Positions 11,505 to 22,868 of a DNA stretch of 64,000 bases are shown here, piece by piece. A program made the translations under genes and the position numbers. The first letter of the stretch is position 1. Every line of letters starts with the position of its first letter. The notes beneath the pieces were generated by a model. The model saw nothing but the letters and a program-made list of their open reading frames with translations, made no database searches and was not told the origin of the DNA. This DNA comes from Polyporus tsugae (Eukaryota; Basidiomycota; Agaricomycetes; Polyporales; Polyporaceae), in contig JAHRBS010000014.1 in NCBI GenBank assembly GCA_024305745.1, forward strand, positions 1,991,501-2,055,500. The letters are read 5' to 3'.

Positions 11505-13655
11505 ATGTCCTCCCCACCACCATCATCTCCCTCTTCGTCGAGATGCCCGAGTCCAAAGCCCAACGCCGACGGGCATGACGACCGCGCACTCACCATCCTC
11601 TACGCGACAGAGACGGGGACTGCCCAAGATGTTGCAGACAGGCTCGTGAGGCTCTGTCGATGCCTACACATCCGCGCGCGAGTCCACAGTATGGACACTT
11701 ACTCTCCAGTATGTTGCATTTCCGCTGCATCAACCCCGCGCAGCATTGACGACGTCGCGCAGGCAGAACTGATCAACGAACACGTCGTTATCTTCGTTGT
11801 ATCAACGACCGGTTCAGGACGCGAGCCTCGTGCGATGACACCGCTGTGGCAAATGCTCCTGCGTGCGGACCTTCCCGAAGACTTGTTTGAAGACCTCCAC
11901 TTTGGCGTGTTCGGCCTCGGAGATACGGCGTACGAGAAGTTCTGTTGGCCCGCGAAACTCCTAAGTCGACGGTTGGAAGCACTGGGTGCGGTCGAGCTAT
12001 GCGCCCGAGGGGAGGGCGACGAGCAGCATCATCTTGGGTGAGTCATCGATTCGCAATTTCGCTAGATTTGCATGGCTGCTAATACGAGTTCCTAGGATTG
12101 AAGGCGCATTAGCCCCGTGGATAGAGAATATCTCTGCGGTGCTGTTGAAGGTGTACCCCCTTCCCGATAGTTTCGAGCGCGAGTCCCTCGATGGTCTGCC
12201 CCCGCCTCGCGTTACGATCACCAATGCAGACAGGGACGCCGAGATCACACGAAAGGACCCGTTGATCGCCGATCGCGAGTACCACACTGCAACGGTGGTA
12301 GTTAACAGCCGAATAACAGCGGAAGACTGGTATCAGGACGTTCGACATTTTGAATTTGAGCTCGCAGATGACGTAGAGTGAGTACAAGCACATTTTAGTA
12401 CGCATGTAGTTAGTCATTGACCAGCTATACTACAGGTACAATCCAGGCGATGTGGCCGTCATTCACCCCGAAGCTATTCCCCAGGACGTAGAGGGTTTCC
12501 TGTCATGTATTGGTTACGCCGACACAGCGGATGACCTCATAGAGATCCGCCATGCCCTTCCAGGTGCGTATGCATACCCACTGCAGGTGTGTCACTATCA
12601 GACCCTGACGATTCCCATGCAGACCAACACCTCCCCGACCACATACCAACAATGACGACTTTGCGTGAGACCTTCACTCGCTATGTCGATATCAACGCCG
12701 TTCCCCGACGCTCGTTCTTTGCCCTCCTGAAGCACTTTGTCCAGGACGACATGGAGCGCGAGAAGCTGGAGGAGTTTCTCAGCGAAGAAGGAGCGGTACG
12801 CATCAACCCCCGATCTCCCACCCTCGTTCTCTTCCTCCAGTCCGACCTAATACTGATACGACACTCTAGGACGACCTCTACGAGTACTGCCAAAAGCCGC
12901 ACCGACGCGTCCACGAAGTCCTCGCCGAGTTCCGCTCCGTCCACATCCCCCGCTCGTACATCTTCGACCTCTTCCCGCCTCTCCGGCCCCGCCAGTTCTC
13001 CATCGCGAGCTCCGCCCACGCCCACCCCCGCCGCATCCACCTCTGCGTCGCCATCGTCAACTACCGCACCATGCTGAAGATCCCCCGCCGCGGCATCTGC
13101 ACGACCTGGCTCCTCGCCCTCAAACCCGGCGACAAACTCCAGATCGGCCTGCAGAAGGGCTTCATTTCTCTTCCCAAAGACCCCACCACCCCGCTGATAT
13201 GCGTGGGCCCGGGGACGGGCGTTGCGCCTATGCGCGCGGTCATCCAGGAGCGTCTGCATGCCGACCCAGGCGTCGTGGGGGAGGACACGCTCTCCTTGTA
13301 CTTCGGGTGCCGCTCGGAGGCGAAGGACCACCACTACGGTGCAGAGTGGCGTGCACTGGCAGTGGAGGGCAAGCTCACGTACCGCGTCGCATTCTCGCGC
13401 GACGGGCCTGCGGGCCAGGCGCGGACGTACGTGCAGGACCTCATCCGCGCGGACGCGAAACGCATATGGGAGCTCGTCGGGGCGCGCGGTGCGTGGGTGT
13501 ACATCTCGGGATCATCGAACAAGATGCCCACGGCAGTGCGCGCTGCGATCGCACATGCGGTCCAGAGCGAGGGTGGACGGACAGACGAGGAGGCGAGGGA
13601 GTACGTCGCGCGGATGGAGCGGGAGGGGAGGCTCGTCGAGGAGTGCTGGAGTTAA
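11505..13655 (+). CDS. TAH18: NADPH-dependent diflavin oxidoreductase 1 (TAH18/NDOR1)
   Basis: Passes electrons from NADPH through FAD and FMN to the Fe-S protein Dre2/anamorsin in the cytosolic iron-sulfur assembly pathway. Exons 11505-11708, 11763-12037, 12096-12377, 12436-12563, 12623-12795 and 12870-13655 sum to 615 residues, usual for the family. The flavodoxin domain has LTILYATETGTAQDVADRL and FVVSTTGSGREP; the FAD-binding domain shows NPGDVAVIHP, RQFSIASSAH (a variant of RxYS) and RRGICTTWL; the NADPH domain shows CVGPGTGVAPMRAVIQER, YFGCRSEAKDHHYG and WVYISGSSNKMP. The first intron (11709-11762, 54 nt) is a multiple of three and open, so reading straight through adds 18 residues not expected in the family; the spliced form joins TYSP to AELINEHVVIF. 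The gene is single-copy and essential in yeast. Confidence 0.93.
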
Positions 13656-13756
13656 TCTGGACTAGACGATCTTGAACATCATTCCTTGTACTTAGAGGTG
13701 TAGCGATAGTACAAACTATGATATACAAGCTCAGATCTGCACCGATACATCGAACC

Positions 13757-15215
13757 TGATACCTTCGCAAACCACGCGTCCGCAGTCTCAGGCAGCGCGC
13801 TGCCTGTCTTCCTCGCTCACGCGGCGCAGGCGTTCTGGTCGCCCACCAGCGAGAAGCCCTAGGCCTCCACCGCGCCTTTCGCCTTGTCTACCTTGAACTC
13901 CACCAAGCCACTTGACGAGCCAGTCTCGTACGCCTCGGACGCGCTCGTGTTCGTGTTCTGGCCGTACCCATGTGGGAAGAGTGCGGTAAAGGTAAAGTTG
14001 AAGACGTCCCCGGAGAGGTGCTGGGGGCGTAGGGGCGACGCCCAGACAGCGGGGTAGGCGCTGTAGAGGCTGGTGGTGAGCGCAGTCGAGTTGTCGATCG
14101 TGGCGAAGTCGGAGACGACGTTTTGGCAATGCGCGGACTTACTCTGAGAGGAGCAGATGGTGACGGGGAGATAGCCGTCGTCCGAGTTGTATGCGTTCCA
14201 ATCGAGGGAGGGAGGGGTGATTTTCGCGGGCGGCATAAAGGCCTGGGCAGATGTCCTGAAGCTGCGGGGGTGTGCGTTAGTTCGTGTCCAAGGCCGTTCG
14301 CTGGGTATGCGCTACCTTTCGCCGAGGCTGTCAGCCGTCTGAGATAGCTGCGTGCCCAGGACGTCATCAGTTGTCTTCTTTTCAGAATCTTGAATATCGT
14401 GTGGGCCTCGTCCGTATTCACCAACGCCACAACATTGATGTTATGGCTCGGCGAGAAGGCGACGATGCTCGTGAGGCCTGGGATGCCGCCCGTGTGATGT
14501 ACGATCTAGCATGCACGCATTGTCGTCAGAAAACTAAGAGCGGGTTCAGGGAAGAGAAATGGGACGCATACATCGATACCTCCAGCAGCCTACCACTCCC
14601 ACCAATCAACGAATCGTATATCGCCGAAGGGCGACCGTTGATGACGGTCTGCGCCGTCGTGACAGCATCATACACACCCCTGGGAAAGATTGTCTCCCCC
14701 GAGACGGGGACCACGCCTTCATTCAGCCAAACAGCAAGCCACTTCACCATGTCTTCTGGGTTCGAGATTACACTGCCCGCACCATCGTTGAACGAGGCGA
14801 GCTGGTCATCGAACCAGAACGGTATCCGCCTGCCGTTTCTATACCATGTGTGCGAGAGCTTCCCCGACGCCGCGGCGACGGAGGGGATGTATGTGCTAGA
14901 GGACATGCCGAGCGGGCTGAAGATGCGTTCTGAGACGAACTCAGAGTACGTGGTGTTGGCGTAGTGCGACTAAGGACGCTCCGAGGATATAGAACTGGGC
15001 ATATCCACACGATTTTGGCATGAGGACGGCGCATAGACCCGGTGGAGGATGTGCGATGCGCACCTGATTGTTCTAGGAATACTTCTCGCAGCTCGTACGC
15101 TGTGCGAAGCTTGCCCATCCGGCGGAATCTTGCGTTCCAGGTTTGTCGGATACGATTGAATGACAGTACCATACACTGGGTCATGAGGGATGCGCCGCGC
15201 CGTAATTCTCATAGA
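13757..15215 (-). pseudogene. Decayed tandem copy of the beta-lactamase-related serine hydrolase
   Basis: Similar along its length to the intact gene at 9091-11137, but broken. Recognisable blocks are LRTAYEL, SHTWYRNGRRIPFWFDDQL, NPEDMVKWLAVWLNEG, IVHHTGGIPGLTSIVAFSP and DGYLPVTICSSQSKSAHCQNVVSDFATI. Lesions seen: the 5' third with signal peptide and SxxK serine is missing; a frameshift lies between LERKI and RRMGKLRTAYEL (about 15130); another frameshift and a TAG (cta at 15073-15075) fall where the intact gene encodes the Tyr of YxN; in-frame stops TAG (13859-13861) and TGA (13817-13819) interrupt the C-terminal domain, with similarity (GFSLV, then LPETADAWF) continuing beyond both. No functional hydrolase can be made. 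It probably arose by tandem duplication around TAH18. Confidence 0.88.
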
Positions 15216-15402
15216 GTTTTATGCTGAGGAGGAGGCTGCCAGACAAGGAGAAACGACTTGGAGAATGTGCCCGACTTCATCGGAATCAATGGCGCTAGAA
15301 GTGCGTGTCAGTAGACGCCTTTCCCGCCCGCCCTTGTCGCAGGCGCTGCTCTTCCCCCTCAACCCACCATCGACCTATCCCATTTTGCTCGTCTTTGACA
15401 CG

Positions 15403-16741
15403 ATGCCTTGGATCCCATGGGGACTGTCCTCTCCTCCCCAACCTCAGTCCACACGCGAGCACATCGACCACTATCGCTCGCAGCTGCAGTCCCAGCTCCA
15501 AGACCTTCAGAAACACGAACCCCGAGCCTTCCTCGCCGAGCTCGAGAAGTTGCCGCCCTACCTCCTCCTCGCGCTCGGGGCGGCACTGGGCCTCGCGGCA
15601 GACCGCGGGTACGCGCGCTACCTGAAGCGGATCCCGAGCAGCGAGTGGGTTACGCCGAACATAACGAAGAGCAAGCGGTGGATCAAGGGATATGTCACTA
15701 AGTGCTCGTTTTCTGCCTTTGTCCTTCTGGCGCTGGCTCATCGCGGTGAATCGTGAACCTGCGCGGGGGACGCACGTCATGCGCGACGCTGGAATGCTGC
15801 TGCTGTAGAGTGGGGGACTCGGACAACTTTCGGCTCTACCATACCCCCGGGATCGGGTGGATGTGGCCGTTGAGGAAGTTCAGGATACCCAGTAAAGGTG
15901 CGCTCCAGTCGCCGCTTTTTACATCGCGCGAAATGGACGCGACAGACGAGACTAACGCCTCTGCTGCGGAAGGGCTGAAGGGACGAACCCTGGCCATCCG
16001 CATCGCCGGCGTGGACGCGCCTGAGGTTCGTGTCTTTCCAACTTCCAGTCTCGTCTCCTCCACCTTTCCCTGTTCTCCTTTCGGTCGAGGCGCATTGAAC
16101 CCGACGCATACAGTTGAGCCATTGGGGCAAGCCCGCACAGCCGTTCGCGCAAGAGAGCCTGGGGTGGCTGAAGGACACAGTTGAGGGCAAAATCGTATAT
16201 TGCCAGCTTCTCCAGCACGACCAGTACAGGCGCATTGTGAGCAGCTTCGCCATCCTGGCTTACCCCCGCATACATCTAATCCTTTCCCGGTTCTTTATGT
16301 AGGTTGCAACCGCATACTTGAAACCGCGCTTCTTGCCTGGATGGCTCGTCAGAGGCAAGTCAGTCGGCCTCGAGATGCTGCGGGAAGGCTGGGGGGCTGT
16401 ATACAAGGAGGCGGGTCTTGTGTATGGTAAGGAAGGGGAGGCGGCATACCTGCGCCTAGAAAAGGAAGCGCAGTGGGTGGATTTCGTTTGTTCTGCGTCG
16501 TCTTGGTGCTGATAATGGAATTTTGGGGGTGCAACACAGAGAGGCGAAGAGAGGAATGTGGCAAAATGGGATACCAGAGCTCCCATCTGAGTACAAACGG
16601 CGACACCGAGAAGGGGGCGGAGATGTGTTGGATAAGGCACCATCTGAAGACGACGAGTTGGCTGAGCCCGCCATAGAGGAGCTCAGTGCGGCCAAGAATA
16701 TGCAATCGCGGAGCTGGCTGTCGAGGCTATTCGGTCGATGA
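15403..16741 (+). CDS. LCL3: Mitochondrial staphylococcal-nuclease-like endonuclease LCL3
   Basis: Predicted membrane-anchored thermonuclease-fold protein of fungal mitochondria. Exons 15403-15701, 15809-16025, 16114-16236, 16303-16472 and 16540-16741 give 336 residues. After a Gln-rich N-terminal stretch a single membrane segment ([18 protein letters not shown]) precedes the SNase domain: [67 protein letters not shown] and [18 protein letters not shown]. These follow the LCL3 pattern, including the Asp and Arg positions of the SNase active site ([15 protein letters not shown]). The C-terminus is an acidic tail ending SWLSRLFGR. Named in yeast for long chronological lifespan; its molecular role is not settled. 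It overlaps nothing and converges on the DUF7770 gene. Confidence 0.9.
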
Positions 16742-16838
16742 TGAGTCGGTACGTCGGGTCTGGGTGCGGTAAATGGATCCTTGCATTTGTACAATACCAT
16801 CGCAACGCATATCATCATGGAGAGCACTCACCACTCTG

Positions 16839-17435
16839 TCATGCGTGTACATCAGTCCTAAACCCATCATCAGCATCGTCAAAAGCCATATGTAGTATAC
16901 TCGCCACACTCACCTTCGGCATGAACGTCCCCTTCTTCAAAAGGTTCGGGAACCTCTCTGGATCGCGCTGGAGCTCCACATACTTGTCCTCCGCGCCCCA
17001 TTCGACCCAACCCTTCGCCTCCAGCTTCTGCAGCGCGACGCGGCACCACCACCGGCACCCGAACCCGCCCTCCGCGTACACGTACCGCGCCAGGCCCTCA
17101 TCGACCAGATACTCCAGCACCTCGCTCGCCGTCGGGCTGCCAAGCGTGGGCACGGTCACCTCGACCTTGTGCGGGTCCGCACACGGGGGCGCGGACTTGA
17201 TGATGAGTGTGGCCTCGGGGTAGTTGGTCGGCTGCGAGTCGAGCGTGACCGTCCGCGCGGATCCTTTAGGGTCTAGAGAAAAGGGATGGAGGGTGAGGTA
17301 CCAGTGGTAGACCCCCTTCCCGCCGTCGTCGAGCACGGTGCTGAGGGTACCGGTGCCGATGACGGAGATGTGGGAGACGGGGAGGGGCCCGTCGTGCGCG
17401 GCGTCGAATTGGCGTTTGTAGATCGAGTCTTTCAT
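16839..17435 (-). CDS. DUF7770 domain protein
   Basis: Start MKDSIYKRQFDA at 17435. A single open frame of 198 residues. The core resembles the fungal DUF7770 family: GVYHWYLTLHPF, then a strand-rich middle, SEVLEYLVDEGLARYVY and the signature-like GCRWWCRVALQKLEAKGWV. Function of the family is unknown. The 3' end is ambiguous: the frame runs to a stop at 16839, but a good 56-nt intron (16858-16913, GTGAGT...TTTAG) would instead end the protein just after KKGTFMPK with a stop at 16852-16854. Neighbours offer no functional clue. Confidence 0.7.
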   Translation of the reverse strand: MKDSIYKRQFDAAHDGPLPVSHISVIGTGTLSTVLDDGGKGVYHWYLTLHPFSLDPKGSARTVTLDSQPTNYPEATLIIKSAPPCADPHKVEVTVPTLGSPTASEVLEYLVDEGLARYVYAEGGFGCRWWCRVALQKLEAKGWVEWGAEDKYVELQRDPERFPNLLKKGTFMPKVSVASILHMAFDDADDGFRTDVHA

Positions 17436-17860
17436 GGTGACGGCGGTTGGGGGTGGAGAGGAAGCTTATAAGGAAGTGCGGACTCCGTTGTGGGCCGATA
17501 TGCTATAGTCTGTGAGGTGCGCGAAGAATACGATGCATATACTGTATGTATAGTTCGCCGTCGGAGTCCGAGTCGCTGTCAGCCACAGACGCGTCGCTTG
17601 TTGAAGCTCCGATTCAATCGGAAGGCGTGTCCATGTCGCGTCGCGTCATCGGCGCCTTTCATCAAGCCCTTCGACGTCGACTCGGATCTCACAACGACTT
17701 CAGTGAGTGCGTATTCTCCTCGAGCGGGATAGTCACCATGCTCATTCAGAACAAAACACTTTCAGGTCATTTCCCTCGCCCCGCAGACGTGCGTTACTTG
17801 CGGTTGCGTTGAAGACAAATCCTACTCACCCTTCACCCGGAGCTTTCAACGAAGGAACTC
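17436..17860. promoter_or_regulatory. Divergent promoter region, DUF7770 gene / pseudouridine synthase
   Basis: 425 bp between divergent start codons. A short open frame from 17546 (+) could be an upstream ORF of the pseudouridine synthase transcript, but it has no recognisable content. Confidence 0.4.
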
Positions 17861-19355
17861 ATGCAACCCGGACTGGCTAGAAAGATGGCGTCGTTACCTC
17901 GGCGGCTACCAAAACCTCCCCATGTGTCAACTATCCCTAGAACCACCTCGAACGCATCCGCAACACCTACACAGGCTCCACCCCAAAGTGCCGTCTACCG
18001 GCTTCCGGCGGAGAAGCTTCTGCTCTACGCCGACCGCGGTCTTGTCGTAGTCAACAAGCCGAACGGGCTCATCGCACAGCTTTCGGACCCCCAGAATAAA
18101 CAGACCGTACGTCACTTGTTCTTCACCGTGAACTGAATGATAACATATCGCGGTCATGCAGGAACCGAGCGTCGACGCAGACATCTTCTCGACGTTCCTC
18201 GAGGGTATGTACGTACGCACCTCTACTAACACAGCGACGAACAGGGATCTTGGCTCATCCTCTACTACAGACCTGCGCAACAAGCTCGGACTGAAGGAGC
18301 CTCTGCGAACACTGCATCGTCTTGATAAGGTCTGTTCAAGTCCATTCTCTTTTGCTAGCATCCGATCTCACCTCGTCCTCGTGCAGCCCGCCACCGGCGC
18401 ACTCGCCTTCGCGTGCCACCGGCAAAGCGCACGAGATTTCTCGAACCAGATGTCCGGCAGACAGGTCGAGAAGACCTACCTCGCCCTCGTCGTCGGCGGC
18501 GCGTCCGCATTCCCAGAAAAGCAAGGCGTCATCGAGAACAAGCTCGAGTGCAGGAACGGGTGGGTCAGCATACGGGGCATCAAGGATGTATACGAGCGCG
18601 ACCGAAGTCAATTGCGGTCTGCCCGCCAGCGAGGCGAGCACTGGTCTAAGGACGCGGTCAGCGAGTACGAGGTGCTCGCATCTTCGGTGAGTCCCCATGA
18701 CCGCCCACCTGTGACGACCCAGTTGCTGATTGTGTGTGCAACGGTGCATAGCCGAAACTGCCGCTCTCGCTGCTTCGCCTCCGCCTGCATACCGGGCTCA
18801 AGCACCAGCTCCGCGTCCATCTCGCGCAAGCCCTTCGCAGTAAGTGGATGGATATATAGAGCTGGCATGGCATGCTTGCGTGGCGTATCTGACTGACGGT
18901 CGTCGTCGTCGTCGTGACAGCACCCATCCTCGGCGATGCGTTGTACTTGGACCCGCGCTCGCCGCAGCTGCGCGACATCAAGACGGCAATTGACCTCCCG
19001 CGGGCCATGTTCTTGCACTCGTCGCGTCTATCTCTCAATGTGCGTCCCCGTCGCCGCTGCCGCCGCGGGCGGTTTCGTTGTGTGGCTGTATGCGCTTTGT
19101 ATACTGACTGCTTTTGTCGGGCATGTGTAGCGGTATTGCCCAGGTCGAGTGACGCTGGCCATTGGCGCACCGCTGTCGATGTCGTTCGTCACCGTATGCG
19201 AGGCCGCTGGGATACCGCTTGAGCGCGACCACCTGTTGGGCGGGGTGTGGGTGGATGGGACTAAGGCTTTGGGCCCCGATGCTGTTCCGCATGATGATAC
19301 AACACATGCTGTTGAAGGGCTGGCGGGGAAATGGTATTGGAGAGCAAGGGGGTAG
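17861..19355 (+). CDS. RluA-family pseudouridine synthase, probably mitochondrial
   Basis: Converts uridine to pseudouridine in RNA. Exons 17861-18106, 18162-18204, 18272-18330, 18387-18686, 18752-18839, 18921-19039 and 19131-19355 give 359 residues. The catalytic motif is LRTLHRLDKPATGALAFA, whose HRLD Asp is the RluA nucleophile; YADRGLVVVNKPNGLIAQ, VEKTYLALV, RLHTGLKHQLRVHLA and ILGDALYLD complete the fold. The N-terminus is basic and Ser/Pro-rich (MQPGLARKMASLPRRLPKPP), consistent with mitochondrial import, as for Pus5 (21S rRNA) or RPUSD4-type enzymes; the exact target RNA cannot be told. The ATG at 17885 (MASLPRR) is an alternative start. An intron near 18899-18915 holds a short GTC repeat. 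Confidence 0.9.
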
Positions 19356-19485
19356 CGGCAGTTGGTCAATACTGTTATGGTGACTGAGGTCGCTTCCATG
19401 GTTATTGGGATGGATGGGGCTAACAACTATCATATTCCGACGGTTGGGTGAGTGCCACTGCACGACAGGCTTGGGTCAGGACACA

Positions 19486-19493
19486 TATAAAGG
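19486..19493 (+). promoter_or_regulatory. TATA box of the DUF6533 gene
   Basis: TATAAAGG 88 nt upstream of the ATG at 19574, at the left edge of the AT-rich segment. Confidence 0.45.
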
Positions 19494-19573
19494 GTGCATC
19501 AGGGCTCAGTGGACCACAACCACCTTCCTCTCCACTCATCTTAGCAGTGTCAAAGTTCTCTTCGTCTCTGATC

Positions 19574-21247
19574 ATGTCTTCTGACATTCAACAACTGATT
19601 GCACTAGAACAATCTTTGTGAGTTGCATATTGTTAAATCTTAATGCCACTGGTGTGTGGGGCGCTGCCACCTGTTTCAGCGTGTCTTACTAGCTCTTGTC
19701 ACAGCATGATTGAAGACTTTTGCTCAACTGCTACTACAGGTCTGTGACTTGTGCTCCATGATATGTCTAAATTTCAACAGTTAACTCATTGTTGCAACAT
19801 TAGCAATGGTTGCCTATGACTATATTTTGACTTTGCCCAAGGAGATAGACCTCTTCTGGAAGCAAAAATTCAAAGTCTCCACTGTGGTCTTTTTGGCAAA
19901 TCGATATCTGGCCCTCATTATCTGGGTTGTGACAAGTAATATTCCGCCAGACACATCATATCTAGTAAGAGACTATTCTCTCCAGCTTAGACTGTAATTG
20001 ACATTAGGTGTTTATTTATATAGGGGTGCATCTCTCTTTGGACATTTTATTATCACTGCTGTCTCACCATCATACAGGTGTAATATCTGGTATTGGAGTA
20101 TAAACATAATCCACCTGATGCAATTTCTACCTTGGGCTGGTTTGTATCCTTTACAACTATTGCCTGACTATCAATGACCTTTTTTTATTAGTTTTCTCAG
20201 GTGTTCGTGCCTATGGCCTCAGCAAGTTACAACTTATACCAGGTGTTATTATATTCCTTGTTTCCCTGGTACCTCTGATTGTAAACTTATATGTAAGATA
20301 TTCTAACATTACTGCTAGACTGTATCCTAATTTAAACAAATGCAGGGTGATCAGCAAGAGTCTATTGTTGCAAATCCTCAAATAGGATGCAATATTGAAT
20401 CTCATGTGACCCCTCATATGAATATAATGTGAGTATACATAGCTAGTATTATATATGAATCATATTGATTTGACTATAGATGTTTGTTGCAATTATATCC
20501 AAAATGATCCTTAAAACTTAACTTCTTCATCACAGATCTCATATCAAGCCGCTTGTCCCTTTTAATTGCTGACATTGGTGTTTTGATTATCACCTGGTCA
20601 GCCACATATGGATCCTGGAAAGATGCTAGACTTCTGTCATCCAATGGACCATCATTGACTCATGTTGTATTCAGGGATGGTAAGAGCATATTAAAGCTAT
20701 TATCTAATAATTTACTGACAGCTATTTTAGGGACTGCATATTTTATGTATGTACTTCTCAAGCCTCATGACAAAGCCTTTATAAGTTGTGAAAATTTAGA
20801 GTCCTTGCAATATTGAATTTACTGCACCTCACACTTACTTTCTCCCATGTGAGTAATTGTCTGATGGAATTGATATTATACTTACACTCAAACAGACTGG
20901 TATCATATTGAAAACAACCAGTCTGATACTGCCATTTGAAGACTCGTAATATTTTAAACTCATCCTATTTTGTGCAACTACTGATCACCTGTATATTTAG
21001 AATCACTTCTATTATGATTAGCCACTTCCTCATTGATCTACAAGAAGCCAGTATCCAGATGAATCATCAGCACTCTCTTACATCAATGAGTTCACTCAAC
21101 TTTGAGAATGTTGCAGGATCCCTTGTGGCCTCACTTCCTGCACCTTTCACCACCATCCTAGCTTTGCCAGAGGAGGAGGGGGCTCATGTTGGTGGTGAAA
21201 TAGATCAAATCATAGATACTTCACAACAAGCAGGTGACAGTGCTTGA
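19574..21247 (+). CDS. DUF6533 multi-pass membrane protein
   Basis: Member of a large Agaricomycete family of putative seven-helix membrane proteins of unknown function. Eleven exons were traced in phase: 19574-19617, 19705-19739, 19804-19993, 20078-20139, 20192-20292, 20346-20428, 20549-20679, 20731-20746, 20800-20848, 20896-20945 and 21001-21247, giving 335 residues. The DUF6533 N-terminal signature is VAYDYILTLPKEIDLFWKQK followed by FLANRYLAL. Further helices are IPGVIIFLVSLVPLIVNLY, LSLLIADIGVLIITW and IVLAILNLLHLTLTF; the family-typical RDG|TAYF and ISHFLIDLQEAS are present. The 16-nt exon at 20731-20746 is the least certain. Base composition is far poorer in G+C than any neighbour and codons mostly end in A or T, yet every splice keeps frame, so it looks intact. 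Confidence 0.78.
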
Positions 21248-22459
21248 CAACTTGACAGATCTCAATTTCTTGATGTATCATGATCTTGCAATTTTTGTGT
21301 GGCTACCTTGTGATATGTATTGCATTACTATAGAAGTCTTGATATGTTTTGAGTTTCAATGAATGCCTTACAAAATGTAGTGTTCATCCCTTTTTCTTGT
21401 GATAATGCCTAGGCAACTGGCGTGCATCACTAGTTATGAAATCATCAGTCAGTAGCAGACTCAGATGTGGGATTGTCATCACGACTTACAAGTGTAGCGC
21501 ACGTCAAAGAATAGTTTAGGGCAGGTACCTGATAACAAGTCTCGTTGGGCTAGTGTTTGTATGCGTGGGAATCCCTTCCCATAAGGCAGAACACAACCAG
21601 AGCGCCCTGACGTTCTCCATTCTCCGTTCTACCATTACGGACACTACATACTTGCTTTACCTTCTTAGCTGACAACTCTGTGATTCTGTGCTGTTCAAAA
21701 CGTACTCTACCGCCCCTTCAGCGGTCTCCCATGTGCCCGAGACATCTGCGTGCATCCCGGGACCGCGTCGGTCTGAGCGACGCAATCGGAACAGTTCTAC
21801 TGAAGCACCGAGAAGACGTACAACCCAGCGCATGTAGTCCCCCCATTGGACTGGTCTTACTATCGTCTAACAGTTAGTCAACGTAATCTGCCTTGCGGCA
21901 GCTGTCTCCCGGTCCCCGCTCCCACCAACGTTCTTCTACCCGCGAAGCTTCAAGTTCTCGATCGCTTGTCGCGTACGTACTGGCTCCGAAGCTTGCAACC
22001 TCCGGTTCTCCGACCGGAGAGACTGTCTGTGCGGGCCAATTAGTCGGTTGGCCGCGCTGGCTTCTTGCCAGTGGGTTCTCCGAGTCGACGGAGCCGAGGG
22101 TTTCTAGGTTCTCCAGGTGCGCACTTGCTGATACCTTCGTGGTCGTGGTCTCCGAGCTCGACGCAGCAGACCTGTCTGCTAGGACAGAAATGGGAGCGGC
22201 AGTCAACGGCGTTGTCATTCGTGCACTGACACATGACGTCCCGCTGGATATCGTCAGACCATCCTTGCCGAGCTGGCTGGTTTCGGCGTGCATCTTCAAT
22301 GTCAGGAGCGACTGCGGCTTGTCCGATCCCGGAGGCACAGTTGACAGGGTACGTTTAATTTCAAGTTACAGGGCGATGGATGGATATGGTCACCGTCCGC
22401 AGCGAATAACGCTGCATGTATCGTATCGAGACAAGTGTGGTCAGTACCTATCACAACAG
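21248..22459. other. Unassigned stretch, possibly 5' exons of the gene ending at 22868
   Basis: Composition returns to the GC-rich norm near 21420. Two overlapping antisense open frames (21874-22338 minus; 21893-22462 plus) are each long enough to be genes but neither shows a family or a clean start. The + strand segment 22130-22345 has coding character and may belong to the gene whose 3' exons follow; I could not connect it with a good donor in phase. Confidence 0.35.
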
Positions 22460-22868
22460 TAGGCCGTGGATGGGAAGTTGATTGCGCTGGCCGTTTGTGG
22501 CTGATAGTTTCCCCCCTCGAAACGCTGGCAGACTCGAAAACGTTCGCTCGAGCAGTGGTGAGCGACCCGCCGCCTATCCGCCCTCGAGGAAAGTCTTCAC
22601 GTGTCGTTTCTTCAGCACGACGTCGGCTCATCAAACGGCCGACACGGCCTTACTTTCATCAAGTTCGATGAGAGGGGAGTACGCCCGTACTTACTGTGCG
22701 AAGGTCCGAACACCACGGATGCATGGGTGGGGCGCAGGACAGCATATACCGGTTCGTCCTCCCAGAATACTGCAAACTGTAGTGCTTAACGCCTCGTTCC
22801 TATTTCCAGTGCTTTTGGGCCCAGAAGCGCGAGCTCTTCACGGTAAAACACTTTCAAACCACTCGTAG
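22460..22868 (+). CDS. 3' exons of an unrecognised gene
   Basis: Three exons join in phase with good splice sites: 22460-22557 (donor GTGAGC), 22616-22751, and 22810-22868 ending in TAG. The deduced stretch reads GRGWEVDCAGRLWLIVSP, LETLADSKTFARAV, then HDVGSSNGRHGLTFIKFDE, RGVRPYLLCEGPNTTDAWVG and VLLGPEARALHGKTLSNHS. The phase agreement argues that this is a real coding segment, but I recognise no family; a weak likeness of the first part to the segment before the catalytic loop of fungal FunK1 kinases is not followed by the expected HRD motif. The 5' part is unresolved, so it may be a complete gene starting near 21.6 kb or a remnant. Confidence 0.42.

Noticed and set aside
12681..13334. 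217-codon minus-strand open frame
   Set aside because: Antisense to the well-supported last exons of TAH18.
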